A stretch of DNA of 64,000 nucleotides from Casuarina equisetifolia (Eukaryota; Streptophyta; Magnoliopsida; Fagales; Casuarinaceae): positions 24,193,491-24,257,490 of the forward strand of contig CM052361.1 of the NCBI GenBank assembly GCA_028551475.1, read 5' to 3'. The position numbers and the translations under genes are program-made. The notes beneath the pieces are model-generated. The model did no database searches and was not told where the DNA came from. It saw only the letters and a list, made by a program, of their open reading frames with translations. Each line of letters starts with the position of its first letter. Within the stretch, counting starts at the first letter, position 1. Positions 26,699 through 37,956 of the stretch are shown here, piece after piece.

Positions 26699-27168
26699 TG
26701 CAGAGGTCCAAATTGCTGTTGAGGGATTTAACGAAGGATCTGTAAAGGGATGAGAGAAATTGTTGGTGCTTAGGTTAGCGGGCTGTTTAGGGAGTTTCAG
26801 TTTATGACCTATTTTGGCAGAAAAGGGAATTCAGATCACTTAAAAGGATTCGTCGGAGGGAACCCAAGACCTCTTACAGATTCTTACGAAACATCTACCA
26901 CCCTCCCTTCTTTGCTAGCTCCTTCCTTCTTTTATACTAAGAGTCAGTCATAACTGCTAATAATAGAACAACCCTTCATAAGGACTCTTTAACTAACTAA
27001 CAGACTCTCGCGCGCAGTCAGTTTATGAGACTAACTTAAAACGCACGTTACAACTATTTAACAACACATGACTTTAAATAAGCCATTTTATTCTAATGAT
27101 CTCTGAATCATTTGATGACGCGGCACCCTGATTCCTGATTCTCCCTCTTTATTAGCTGGATCGTCACA
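26699..27168 (-). repeat. 3' LTR of the chromovirus
   Basis: 470 bp, TG...CA ends, direct repeat of 31671-32141. A TATAAAAG box is visible on the minus strand at about 26933-26940. Confidence 0.93.
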
Positions 27169-27180
27169 TCCCTTCCTCCA
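27169..27180 (-). other. Polypurine tract
   Basis: The minus strand reads GGAGGAAGGGA immediately before the 3' LTR, the expected plus-strand DNA primer site. Confidence 0.85.
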
Positions 27181-27229
27181 TCACAGTAACCTTGCCCACA
27201 AGGTTGAAGTCAGGAAAACGCTTATCAAA

Positions 27230-28812
27230 CTATTCTGCATCCATCCAGTTGGCTTCTTGCACCGGCAAGCCTTGCCAATGAACCAAATATTCCAGCCTTT
27301 TCTTCCGATATCTGTGCTCCAGAATGGCTTGAGGAGGAGTTCCAACAATTCCTTCTTCTTCCAAGAATTTAGGCAACTCAGCTTGGACTGGAGTGTGTTG
27401 TCCGATAGCTCTTTTAAGCATACAGACATGAAACACATTATGAATCCGTGACCCTGCAGGCAATCTCAGCTTATAAGCCACCTCTCCTATTTTCTGTATC
27501 ACCTCAAAAGGTCCATAGAAGCGGGGTGACAACTTATAATTCTTTCTCACAACCATATAATTGCCCTTATAGGGTTGTAACTTCAAATACACCCAATCTC
27601 CTGTCACAAAAGTCTCTTCCCTACGTCCCATATTATAGTATTTTTGCATTCTGTGCTGTGCAGTTAACAACCTTTCTTTAATGTCCTTAAGGATTGCATC
27701 TCTGGCCTTTAATTCTCTTTCTACTGCTTCAACTGCTGTAGACCCTGGGATGTAAGATAATAAAGAGGGAGGAGGTTTACCATAGACCAATTGGTAGGGA
27801 GAGATGCGGGTAGCTAAATGAATATTGGTGTTGTAACAGTATTCTGCCCAAGGCAGCCAATGAACCCAGTCCTTGGGTTGATCCCAAGTGAAGCAACGCA
27901 AATAGACCTCCAGGGTTTTATTGACAACCTCAGATTGCCCATCAGTCTGAGGGTGGTAAGTCGTAGAGAAGTTGAACCTAGTTCTTTGCAATTCAAAAAG
28001 CTGCTTCCAGAATGTGCTAGTAAACACAGTGTCACGGTCACAAATAAGAGGTTGGCCATGCTTACAGCCATATAAGGATGGGCCAATGACAAGAAGTGAG
28101 CCATTTTGGATAATCTGTCCACTACCACCATGATTACCTGTTTTCCCTTGGAAGTTGGCAGTCCTTCTATGAAGTCTATCGCCACATCTTCCCATACTTG
28201 AGCAGGGATTGGTAAAGGTTGCAAAAGGCCATTCGGTTTGGTGTTTTGCCACTTCACTTGCTGGCAAGTGGGACATTCCCTGACAAATTGTAATACACCT
28301 TGCTTCATCTTAGGCCAGAAGAAAACAGCTCTTACTCTTTGGAGGGTTTTAAAATATCCTTCATGCATGGCTTCGTGGAACTCTTGAAGGATTACAGGAA
28401 TCAGGGTCGATTCCTTACTCAAATAGATTTTATTTTGATAAAACAGGACTCCATTTTTGTATTGCCAGTCTCGGTTGCTCTCTCCTGTACTTAATGTGTT
28501 CAAAACATACTGCAACTCAGGATCCCTTCTGACCTCCTCTTGAATGGTTGATAACCGTTCTGAAACCGGTATTGAGATATTCTGTAATGCAGGAGAAGAT
28601 AATTCTTGACTTTTACTGCACTGGCCCACGCTCTTCTCCACAGAGTTCAAGGTTAGAGTGGTATGATTCTGCCTTACTTCACATGGTTCTGAAACCACAA
28701 TTTGTTTTCCCTTCCTAGCAGCCGAAATCTTCTCCTCATACATTGCTTCTTCATCTTCTTGAATCCATTCAATTTTTCTTGATAAAGCATCAGCAGCCAC
28801 ATTTTCTTTTCA
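27230..28812 (-). pseudogene. Integrase plus chromodomain region of the chromovirus, broken
   Basis: Read from 28812 downward: end of the RNase H/connection region (AADALSRK), the zinc-binding integrase N-terminus with CPTCQ, and the catalytic core. The core acidic residues are seen in VVVDRLSKMAHF, CDRDTVFTS and QTDGQSEVVNK. A GPF motif (SPRFYGPFEVIQKIG) and a chromodomain (about 27330-27235) follow. A TGA at 28810-28812, a deletion with frame shift near 28065-28090 inside the core, and a TAG at 27230-27232 break it. Integrase inserts the cDNA, and the chromodomain is thought to steer it to certain chromatin. Confidence 0.88.
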
Positions 28813-28914
28813 TGGTTTGTATTGTACCTTGAAATCAAACCCCACCAATTTGACTAGCCAACGCTGTTGAGCTGGGGTTGAGATCTTCTGTTCCCATAAG
28901 CTCTGTAAGCTTTT

Positions 28915-30231
28915 CTAATCAGTCTTCACAATAAACTTGACCCCAAGTAAGTATTGCCTCCATTTCTGCACTGCTAATACCAATGCTAGCAATTCTTTAT
29001 CATAAGTGGAGAGGAGGAGATTTTTACCTTTTAATGCTTGGCTAAAATAGGCAATTGGTTGTTGCTCCTGAGATAGTACAGCTCCTATACCCACTGCATA
29101 GGCATCACATTCTATTACGAAGGGCAATTCAAAGTTAGGTAAACCTAGAACCAGGGCTTCTGTCAGAGCCTTTTTTAATTGCTTAAAAGTAATTTCTGCT
29201 GCATTATTCCATTGAAAGGCCTCCTTCTTAAGAAGCTGAGTGAAAGGTGCAGCTATCATTCCATAGGCTTTGATGAACTTTCTGTAATATCCTGTCAACT
29301 CGAGAAATCCCCTTAAAGACTTCACATTTTTTGGTTCTGGCCAATCCACAATTGCCTTAACCTTATCATTCTCCACTTCTACACCTTGCCCCGAAATGAC
29401 ATGGCCTAAATAATGCACCTTGTGAACTCCAAACGTGCATTTCTCCTTTTTCACATATAACTGATGAAGCTTCAGCCTTTCAAAGACAAGTTTAACATGT
29501 GCAGTGTGCTCACTCCAGTTCCTGCTGTATATTAAGATGTCATCAAAGAAAACCAAGACAAAACTTCCTAAAAATTCCTTGAATACCTTGTTCATCAAGC
29601 TTTGAAAGGTGGATGGGGCATTGCACAACCCGAATGGCATTACGAGGAACTCGTAATGGCCTAGGGGTGTTTGGAAGGCTATCTTAGCAATGTCAGAATC
29701 CTTCATCCTGATTTGATGATATCCAGAACGCAGGTCCAGCTTAGTAAAGAGCTGTGCACCATGTAATTCATCAAATAATTCCTCCATTGTGGGAATTGTG
29801 AAACCATGTTTGATTGTTTCCTTGTTAAGGCTTCTGTAATCAATGCACATGCTCCACGTACCATCTTTTTTCCTTACCAAGATAACCGGCGAAGAAAATG
29901 GACTGGTGCTATCTCTAATAACCCCTTCATCCAACAAATCTACTACCAACCTTTCTATTTCCTTTTTCTGTAAGTATGGATACCTGTATGGCCGATTAAC
30001 AACTACCTTGGTATCATTTTTTAGTACAATTTGGTGCTCATATAACCTGATGGGAGGTAAGCCGTGAGGCTTTTTAAACAAATCAACAGCACTATGCAAT
30101 AATTGGGCAAACTCTAGAGGCCACTGGCCTTGCTGTCCATTTTTTACGCCTTCATCCAGGACTTTCATCTGTAACAACCATCCTTCCTTTTGTTGGATCA
30201 GAATCTTGTCAAGTGCAGCACTATTCACCAC
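28915..30231 (-). pseudogene. Reverse transcriptase / RNase H region of the chromovirus
   Basis: A long open stretch of 438 codons with RT landmarks in order: VILVRKKDGTW, CIDYRSLNKETIK, TKLDLRSGYHQI, the active-site segment VFFDDILIYS, then the RNase H start with FVIECDAYAVGIGAVLSQ. It is closed by an in-frame TAG at 28915-28917 inside RNase H. Copies cDNA from element RNA in the family. The catalytic DD pair is present, but the polyprotein is broken on both sides. Confidence 0.92.
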
Positions 30232-30341
30232 CTTACTCCCCGCAGCATGGATACCTTTAAGCTATATGGACTTTCCTTGGAAACTGAAAGTCATCCGCAT
30301 CTCAGAGAAATCCCAAACAATTTCTCCAACCTTTCTAGCCA

Positions 30342-31650
30342 CTAAATTTTGAGCACCACCCCTAGATTAGGGACTAGCAAAACATAAAAATCAGCAGTTA
30401 AATGATGGCCCTGCAGCAACATTTCTACATTTTTGCATAGCCCGACCCCTTGTAACACCTCACCATTAGCAACCACAACCTTGAAGTCCTTAGTGGAATC
30501 AGGCTGCAACTTCATTTGTTTAGCCAATTGATCACTCATAAAATTGTGAGTGCTTCTAGAATCTATCAAGATGGCTACTCTAACCTTCGGATTTCCAACT
30601 TTTCCTTGAACCCTCATAGTTCTAGGACTCTTGACCCCACATAAGGCAGCCAGGGAAATCATTTGCAGTTCTCCCGGTAATTCTTCTCCTTCTTCATCAC
30701 AGACCTACTTATTTCCTTAGGATCTAGAATTTCTAGCAGGAATAACTTCTTGCAACGATGGCCCGGGGTAAATCTCTCATCACAGTTAAAACAAAGGCCT
30801 CTAGCACGTCTATCCATAATCTCAGGTTGTGTAAGTCTTTTTATTGGTATTTGTGGTTTCTGTTCTACTGGTTTGGTGTTATTGTGGTTAAGGGAGGGTG
30901 AGGGCTTATTTATGGAGCTAACAATTGGTCTGGAAGCTAATTCTTTGGCTTCAAATAATCGAGCAAATCCAATGGTTGCTGACAACGTGGGGGGATTATG
31001 TGCAAGAACCTCCAAACGAATACGTTCTTTCAATCCACTTATAAAGCAACTGACACTTTGTGAAGCATTTAAATGACCAGCTCTAAGAAGTAACTTACCA
31101 AATTGAAGCTGATAATCATGAACAGTCGTGATCTGCTTCAATTTTGTGAGTTCTCCAAAGTGATCAGTGAAAAGAGTTGGTCCAAATTGCTGCCTGAGTT
31201 CAGCTGCTAATGCTTGCCATGGAATGAGATCATTATCATATTCCTTTTTTAGTAACTAAAATACTAGTTGTGCCTCACCATCCAGATGCCAGGAGGCAAT
31301 CCTAACACGATCTTCTTCTGGTGTGTCGTGATAATCAAAGAACTGCAAGGCACGATCAATCCACCATGTTGGATCACCACCTCCTTCGTATTTTGGAAAG
31401 TCTAATTTGATTGTCCGAGTCTGAAACTGGTTTCCCATAGGTCTTCTCTCTCCTCGGGGACGAAATCCTCCCTGCCTTGCAGAAGAACTTTCACTAGAAT
31501 CTTTTCCTGAGTGAAAACAAGCGGCAACATCATTGATTTTTGCATTTAGCGCAGCAAATAACTGATGCATTGATTCATTCATCTCATGGACATCCAGATT
31601 TTTGCCAGTATGAGGGACTGTTTCCGGCTCATTCCCCCTTGATCGAAACC
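30342..31650 (-). pseudogene. Gag and protease region of the chromovirus, broken
   Basis: The gag region runs down from about 31650, with the CCHC-like knuckle CFNCDERFTPGHRCKK at about 30795-30745. A TAG near 31256 interrupts gag. A frame shift near 30700 separates it from the protease segment. The protease active site reads DSRSTHNF where relatives have DSGSTHNF. No good gag start codon is visible near the primer-binding site. Confidence 0.85.
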
Positions 31651-31667
31651 TGGCATCTCCGATACCA
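31641..31667 (-). other. Primer-binding site matching initiator tRNA-Met
   Basis: On the minus strand TGGTATC begins three bases after the 5' LTR. On the plus strand the site reads GATCGAAACCTGGC, then ATCTCC, then GATACCA, which follows the 3' part of plant initiator tRNA-Met (from memory) with a small insertion and one mismatch. The similarity extends into the T arm, further than the usual 12-18 bases. Confidence 0.75.
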
Positions 31668-31670
31668 CTT

Positions 31671-32141
31671 TGCAGCGGTCCAGATTGCTGTTGAGGGATT
31701 TAACGAAGGATCGTGTAAGGGGACGAGAGAAATTGTTGGTGCTCAGGTTAGCGGGCTGTTTAGGGAGTTTCAGTTTATGACCTATTTTGACAGAAAAGGG
31801 AATTCAGATCATTTAAAAGGATTCGTCGGAGGGAACCTAAGACCTCTTACAGATTCTTACGAAACATCTACCACCCTCCCTTCTTTGCTAGCTCCTTCCT
31901 CCTTTTATACTAAGAGTCAATCATAACGGCTTATAACAGAACAACCCTTCATAATGACTCTTTAACTAATTAACAGACTTTCGCGCACAGTCAGTTTATG
32001 AGACTAACTTAAAACGCACGTTACAACTATTTAACAACACATGACTTCAAATAAGCCATTTTATTCTAATGATCTCTGAATCATTTGATGACGCGGCACC
32101 CTGATTCTTGATTCTCCCTCTTTATTAGCTGGATCGTCGCA
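31671..32141 (-). repeat. 5' LTR of the chromovirus
   Basis: 471 bp, TG...CA ends, flanked on the right by GGATG (32142-32146). TATAAAAG-type box on the minus strand at about 31903-31910. Confidence 0.93.
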
Positions 32142-32146
32142 GGATG
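32142..32146. repeat. Target-site duplication GGATG, right copy
   Basis: Exact match to 26694-26698. Confidence 0.9.
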
Positions 32147-34060
32147 ACTCCATGGATTAGGTATGTTAGGTTGAACGGTTCCTTCACTACCATTAAACAC
32201 CTCAACAGGACAAGGTAGATATGGCTTCATGGCACTTTGAAGGAGATGTGCATGTATGGTTTAAACAGTTGCAAAGGAAGGTAGGGAAGGAGAGTCTTAC
32301 ATGGACAATTATGAAAGAAGAGGTTACCAAGAGATATAAAACAAAGAATAATCAAAAGCCACACCTAGTACTCTTGAACATGACACAATTTGGCTTTGTG
32401 AATGACTACATTGGTAGATTCGATTTTGCTACTTTTTTGGTTTGGCAAATTATGAATGAATGGGAGGTATGTTGTTTCTTCAATGGTTAAAAAAAAATAT
32501 CTTAAATTTGAGTTTGAGTCTAGAAGACTTGCAAATCCAGAGGAGGTTATGGGTTTAACTCTTACTTTCAAAGATAAAATACCGGATAGTATGTGGGCTA
32601 ATAATATAGCTAGTAAATGGGGGAAAAGAATGTTGTAGAAGAGGAAAAACTGGCCTTAGAGGGACCCCTATTAAGAGATTATAACATTGAAAGAAGTAGT
32701 AGAGAAGAATGGGAAGGGTAATGTTTCTAATATGATGAGGTGTTCCATCTAAAACATAGGTGTAAAAAGCAACTATGGGTGCTAATTGGTGAGGAGGAAA
32801 ATGAGAAGAAAATGAAAAATGATGTAATGAAGGTGATAAGTGAGGTACTTGGACAAGGAGTGAGATCATCAACTAAGGCTCACCACCTAACTACCAACAA
32901 AATAAGGTTCCAAATGAATAACCCATAGGGATGTTGTAGCCATTACTAGTGCCTAATGAGATTTGGATAGATTTTTTAGAAGGATTGCTGAGTGTCAAGG
33001 GTAAGTCAATCATACTAGTGATGGCAAATAGACTATCCCAAATGGCCAATTTCCTCCCTCTAGTCCACCCTTATACCACATTGAGCATAACAAAAGCTTT
33101 CTTCTAGGGTGTATACTGACTTTATGGAATGCCTATGAGGATTGTGTCAAATAGAGGCTTGCATGGGATGACATTTAATTATTCCCTTGCATACCATCCC
33201 CATTCTAATGGACAAACAAAAGTTGTCAACAAACAACTAGAGATATACTTAAGGGTGTTCACAAGGGACCAACTGAGGCAATGGTTCTGATGGTTGCAAT
33301 ACTAGCATTCATAATGCCATAGGAAAAAGCACTTATGACATGGTGTACTTGAGAGTCCCACTAAACCCACTCACTTATCTTCCACACACTTTGCTAGTAG
33401 AGTCATTTGAATAAGTAATGGAGGAATAAGACAAAATGGTTAAGAAACTCAAGGGTGGACTCTTGGAAGTACAAAACAAGTATAAGAAGTCATATGATCT
33501 TAAACATTTGGAAAATGAGTTTCAAGTCTATTTTTGGCTTTAACATTATAGGCAACTATCCATAAGGTTGTGCAAGCATCAAAACTCTCCCGTTGCTACT
33601 TTAGGCTTTACAAAGTGTTAGAATGAGTAGGTGGGTTTGCCTACAAGTTGGACTTGCCTACAAGATCCAAGATTCACCCTATGTTTTGCATATCACTCCT
33701 TAAGAAGGCATTAGGAACTAAGTGGGAGCCACAAATTGACTTACTAGAGTTCTTGGAGAATGAGCAGATTTTGGCAATTTGTCCGTAAGCTATCCTAAAC
33801 CAAAGGGTGAAGAAGAATGTCAAGCAGATTTGGGTGCATTCAATGGCTATGGCTACATCAAAGGCAACTTAAGAGAATTTGGTAAGATGAAGCTAAGATA
33901 CCTTAAACTTGACCTTGAAGGCAAAGTCTTTTGTTAAGAGGAAGGAAGTTATTATATGCTATTTTGACATATTTGTGTACTTGGCCTTGTAGCAATTTTG
34001 TGCAGTAGGATGTTGTGTTGGGTTGTACGGGTTAGTCTAGTTATTTTGTTTTGGGAATCA

Positions 34061-35554
34061 TGCTCGTGTAATGAAATAGAATATCAATCAAACACCAAAA
34101 TAATGATTTCACAAAAAGCCCTAAATCACAATTATGAATAATAAGCTTTAAATAAATTTACATTTGGACAAGTTATTAAATGAAAAACAATGTAAAGTCA
34201 ATAGAATAGAACTTAATGCAAGTGAATATGAAATAAAATTACCTAATAATCAAAGTGGTGTGATTTAAAATTCATGTAGAATAGTTGCATGTATTTTCTA
34301 GAGATGCTTTTGAAATCAATTGATGCAAATCCTTTATTGACGAATTTGTAGGCTCCTCTTAAAAGTTTCTCATCTATCCAACAACTAGATTGCTTAATTT
34401 CAACCATGAAATTTTTTAGGGTTTTCTTAATATGGGAAAAGAAGAAGAATAGAGAAATCTACACTATGTTAGATCTTTCAAGGAAATCCTTTTATTTTTT
34501 TTTAGTGGAGCATGTTGATGTGAGATGTCATCATTTCCTGTAATAGTCTAGCTTGAGTATAGTGTGGTTGCTTGCATTGGAAAATCTGCACTATTGACTT
34601 GTTTGGTTAACTCTTTGCTGACGTAATAAGCTGAAACTCATTCAAAATCTTTATTTAAATGCACTAACATTTTGCTTTTAGATAAAAACATTTGAGAGAA
34701 CATGTTAAAAATGATCAACTATAAACTCACGCTTTCTAAAGTTTTGCTTCAACGCTTTATTCTCAAATTGATCTTTTTTTTTTCAGCAAAGAGAGGATGT
34801 AGGGAAGTGCGTTGTTGAACTTGGAACTTTTGGTCTCTACAGCATAAATTATCAATTGAGGTACATGCCCATCAAACAAATTAATTTTTAGTTAAGATTG
34901 AACTTGATAATAACTTAATTAAGGCAATAGCCATTTATTTGTAGTTGTATTTAGGCTTTCAAAGAGAGACCATTTCAGCGGAAAATGCCCTGGACGTCCA
35001 TGTCAGCGAGCTGGGTGCTGCTCCGGTAAGTTTTCTATGCCAAAAAAAGAAATTATCTCTGGCTACTATTAACAGGATCACAAAGCATTCACGTAGCTTG
35101 AAAGCCAGCTTGCGTCGCGGGTTTTAAATAAAGCCGGTCATCTCCCACGATGGCATATGCAACAACAAAGTGACGTAGCAAACTGCAAATTAGAGATATT
35201 TCTAGCAGATGATAATCATGATTTTCGTTCATTCTGTCATTCTCCGAGAGTTTGATATATCTTCAAATCTTTAAAGCGCAGCTGCATTTACACACAATGC
35301 ACTATATTCACTGATACAGTATATTTTACTAGTTAACATAAAATGAGTTCAAAGCTGAGAAATTACTGCCACTGTATTCTACCACAAAGGGCTTTGGAAT
35401 AAAGCCAACATTTACTCGAGAGTGAAAAAACCTGGTCTCACTGACCCTCCAAAACATTGTTGAAAGAAACATGTAGTAGGACAAATAATGAGCTTCCATG
35501 TTTGAAGTAATAAAAATTCTAAAATAACAAACAAAATTAACCTGCACGGTCCTC
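34061..35554. other. Intergenic DNA and 3' flank of the ICR-like locus
   Basis: No recognisable gene. The part next to 35555 should hold the 3' UTR of the minus-strand ICR-like locus. The open frame at 34945-35127 lacks family features. Confidence 0.4.
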
Positions 35555-37956
35555 CTATTTTTGTGGCTTCTTCCATAGCCCTCTAATCTTCTTTAGTATG
35601 CTACATTTTTTCTTCTTCAGTAGATTATCTTTAGACACTTTTTGGTGATGTGAGCTAACCTTCCAAAAACCAGCTTCATAACTACTATCCAATGATTTAC
35701 TTCTCTCGATGATCCCTGATGAAGGCTCGTCCACACCTGTTTCTGCTGCCTTTATCCATTGATCATAATGCACCTTTTCCGTTCTCAACTTTGCCTCATA
35801 CTGCTTCGTCACCTCTACAACCCGAGCTTGGGCCTCTGCTACTAATTCCTTCCATTCTCGTACTTGATTTTTCAAGCTTTTGATCTCTGCATTTACTGAT
35901 TCTAGGTGCTTGGTTTGTACAGCCTCCGACTCACTTGCAACACCAAGTTGGACCTTCAACTGCTGAATCTCATTCATGGCAAAAGCCAAGGCAACAGAGT
36001 CAGCAACTGCATTCTGCTCTTGTATACTCTCTTGCTCAGAATGTTGTGCTGGCTTTAGTTCCTGTGATATCTTCTGAAGCTCAACACCACACTCTTTCTC
36101 AAAACCAGACAATTCAAAAAGCTTCTGTTTTGATCCTTCAAGCTTTGAAGATGCAGCCAATTGTTGCTTCTTCCTATCCTTAACATTCTGGGGGGCTTGG
36201 TTCTTCCATGATTCAAACAAACTCAACTGGTCCTTTAGTCTCTTCAGTTCTTCCTCAAGTTTAAGTACCTTTGGTTCCAATTTAGATATTTTGAATTGAT
36301 AACTCTTCTGGATCAAGAAAGAAGCAAATTTTGAAATCTTAAACAACTTTAAACTCTTGTGACTTTGTATAAAAAACAAAAGAAACTATCATCCAACACA
36401 TGTACTTCCATTTTCTCAAACAGTGGAAGTTCAAGTTAACTCCAACCAAAAAAAAAAAAAAAAGCTTATCGAGTAACAATTATAAGGCAAAAAGACCAAA
36501 TAAATAAACAATGGAACATAATAACAAATAAGTGAAAAATAGCACCAGCAAATTACATGTAATATAATGAATAACATTCACATACCATTTTACGTTTGAC
36601 CTTGAGTTGTTGAATCTCATTCATGGCAACAGACTCAATTGCATTATGCTTTTGTACACCCTCTTGCTCAGAATATTGTGTTGGATTTGGTTCTTGTGAG
36701 ATCTTCTGGAGGTCAACACCACTCTCTTTCTCAAAACCAGACAATTCCAAAAGTTGTTGTTTTGATCCTTCAAGCTTTGAAGATGTGGCCAATTGTTGCT
36801 TCTTGGACAACTCAGCATTATGGGGGGCTTGGTTCTTCCATGATTTAAACAAACTCAATTGGTCATTCACTCTCTTCAGTTCTTTCTCAAGTTTAAGTAT
36901 CTTTGACCCTAACTCAAATATTTTGCTTCGATGCCTCTTCTATTTCAAGAAAAAAACAAAATTAGAAATTCTAAACAACCTCTAACTCTTGTGACTTGTA
37001 AAGAAAACAAAAGAAATTATTATCCAACACATGTACTTCCATTTTCTCAAATAGCATAAATTTAAGCCAACTCTATAGAAAAAAAAAAGAAGAAGAAAAA
37101 AGTGTATGGAATAACAATTATAGGGCAAAAAGACCAAACAAACAACCAATGGAATATAATACGAAAAAGGTGAAAAATAACACCAACAAATTACATGTCA
37201 TATGAGGAATAACACTCACCACCTCAGGTTTGACCTTGAGTTGTTGAATCTCATTCATGGCAACAGAGTCAATTGCATTATGCTTTTGTACACCCTCTTG
37301 TTCAAAATATTGTGCTAGATTTGGTTCTTATGAGATCTTTTGGAGCTTAACACCACCTTCTTGCTTAGAACTAGACAGTTCCAAAAGCTGCGGTTTTGAT
37401 CCTTCAAGCTTTGAAGATGTAGCCAATAGTTGCTTCTTGCCTTCCTCAACATTCTGGGGGGCTTGGTTCTTCCATGATTCAAACAAACTCAATTGGTCTT
37501 TCACTCTCTTCAATTCTTCCTCAAGTTTAAGTACTTTTGCTTCCAATTTAGATATTTTGAATTGATACTTCTTCTGCATCAAGAAAAAAGCAAATTTAGA
37601 AATCCTAAACAACTTTCAACTCCTGTGACATTGTATAAAAAACAAAGGAGACTATCATCCAACACATATACTTCCATTTTCGTAAACAATGGAAATTTAA
37701 GTCAACACCCAAAAAAAAAAAAAAACTGAGTAACAATTATGGGGCATAAAGACCAAATAAACAAATAATGAAACATAATAACCAATAAGTGAAGAATAAC
37801 ACCATGAAATTACATGTAATATAAGGAATAGCACTCACTTACCTCCCTAGATTTGACCTTGAGCTGTTCAAAATGATCATGTGGATAAACAAACGGGCAA
37901 ATCATTGTCATTAAATCTTGTATCATTTCTTCAGAATATTCACTTAGATCCTGCCC
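35555..37956 (-). pseudogene. ICR/RIP-like coiled-coil protein locus with tandem exons, probably decayed
   Basis: Inferred exons in transcript order: 37956-37843 (38 codons), 37573-37220 (118 codons), 36939-36586 (118 codons), 36307-35555 (250 codons plus stop). All junctions are GT-AG and phase 0. The last exon resembles plant Interactors of Constitutively active ROPs: coiled coil LKLEEELKRLKDQL, AMNEIQQLKVQL, a YDQWIKAAET segment like the family's QSDQWRKAAEA, and a basic tail ending LWKKPQK. ICR proteins link ROP GTPases to vesicle traffic and microtubules. The three 3' exons are repeats of one another. The copy at 37573-37220 contains an in-frame TAA (37328-37330), so a transcript including it would be truncated. 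The first exon and the conserved ICR N-terminus are not seen. It could still be expressed by skipping the stop-bearing exon. Confidence 0.6.
35935..37600 (-). repeat. Three tandem copies of an exon-plus-intron unit, period about 633 bp
   Basis: Acceptor sites lie at 37573, 36939 and 36307, spacings of 634 and 632 bases. The first two exons are exactly 354 bp; the third is fused to the terminal exon. Introns share the same ordered motifs. The intron beyond 37956 belongs to the same family, so the exon at 37956-37843 may be a fourth, internally deleted unit; it keeps the KVK end at its donor. Confidence 0.88.

Larger units (their letters stand above)
26699..32141 (-). mobile_element. Full-length chromovirus (Ty3/gypsy LTR retrotransposon), coding-defective
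   Basis: The element is 5,443 bp and read on the minus strand. Order along its direction: 5' LTR (32141-31671), primer-binding site, gag with a CCHC-like knuckle, protease, reverse transcriptase, RNase H, integrase, chromodomain, polypurine tract, 3' LTR (27168-26699). Both LTRs start TG and end CA and are flanked by GGATG. By eye they differ at roughly 20-25 of 470 positions, so the insertion is not very recent. The coding region has several stops and frame shifts and cannot yield a complete polyprotein. The integrase C-terminus with GPF/Y motif and chromodomain places it among chromoviruses; a Reina-like clade is possible but unproven. Confidence 0.95.
26530..34060 (+). mobile_element. Old, internally deleted Ty3/gypsy relic, split by a younger element
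   Basis: The relic occupies about 26530-26698 and 32147-34060; the bases between belong to the younger chromovirus. On the plus strand it shows gag-like sequence at 26640-26698 continuing at 32147-32640. Then come integrase-like sequence from about 32960 to 33420 and a GPF/chromodomain-like C-terminus at about 33590-33950. Protease, reverse transcriptase and RNase H are missing between gag and integrase. Many stop codons and frame breaks are present, and no LTRs were recognised. It is non-coding today. Confidence 0.75.

Noticed and set aside
27448..28075. Plus-strand frames within the chromovirus
   Set aside because: They are antisense shadows of the integrase and chromodomain region.
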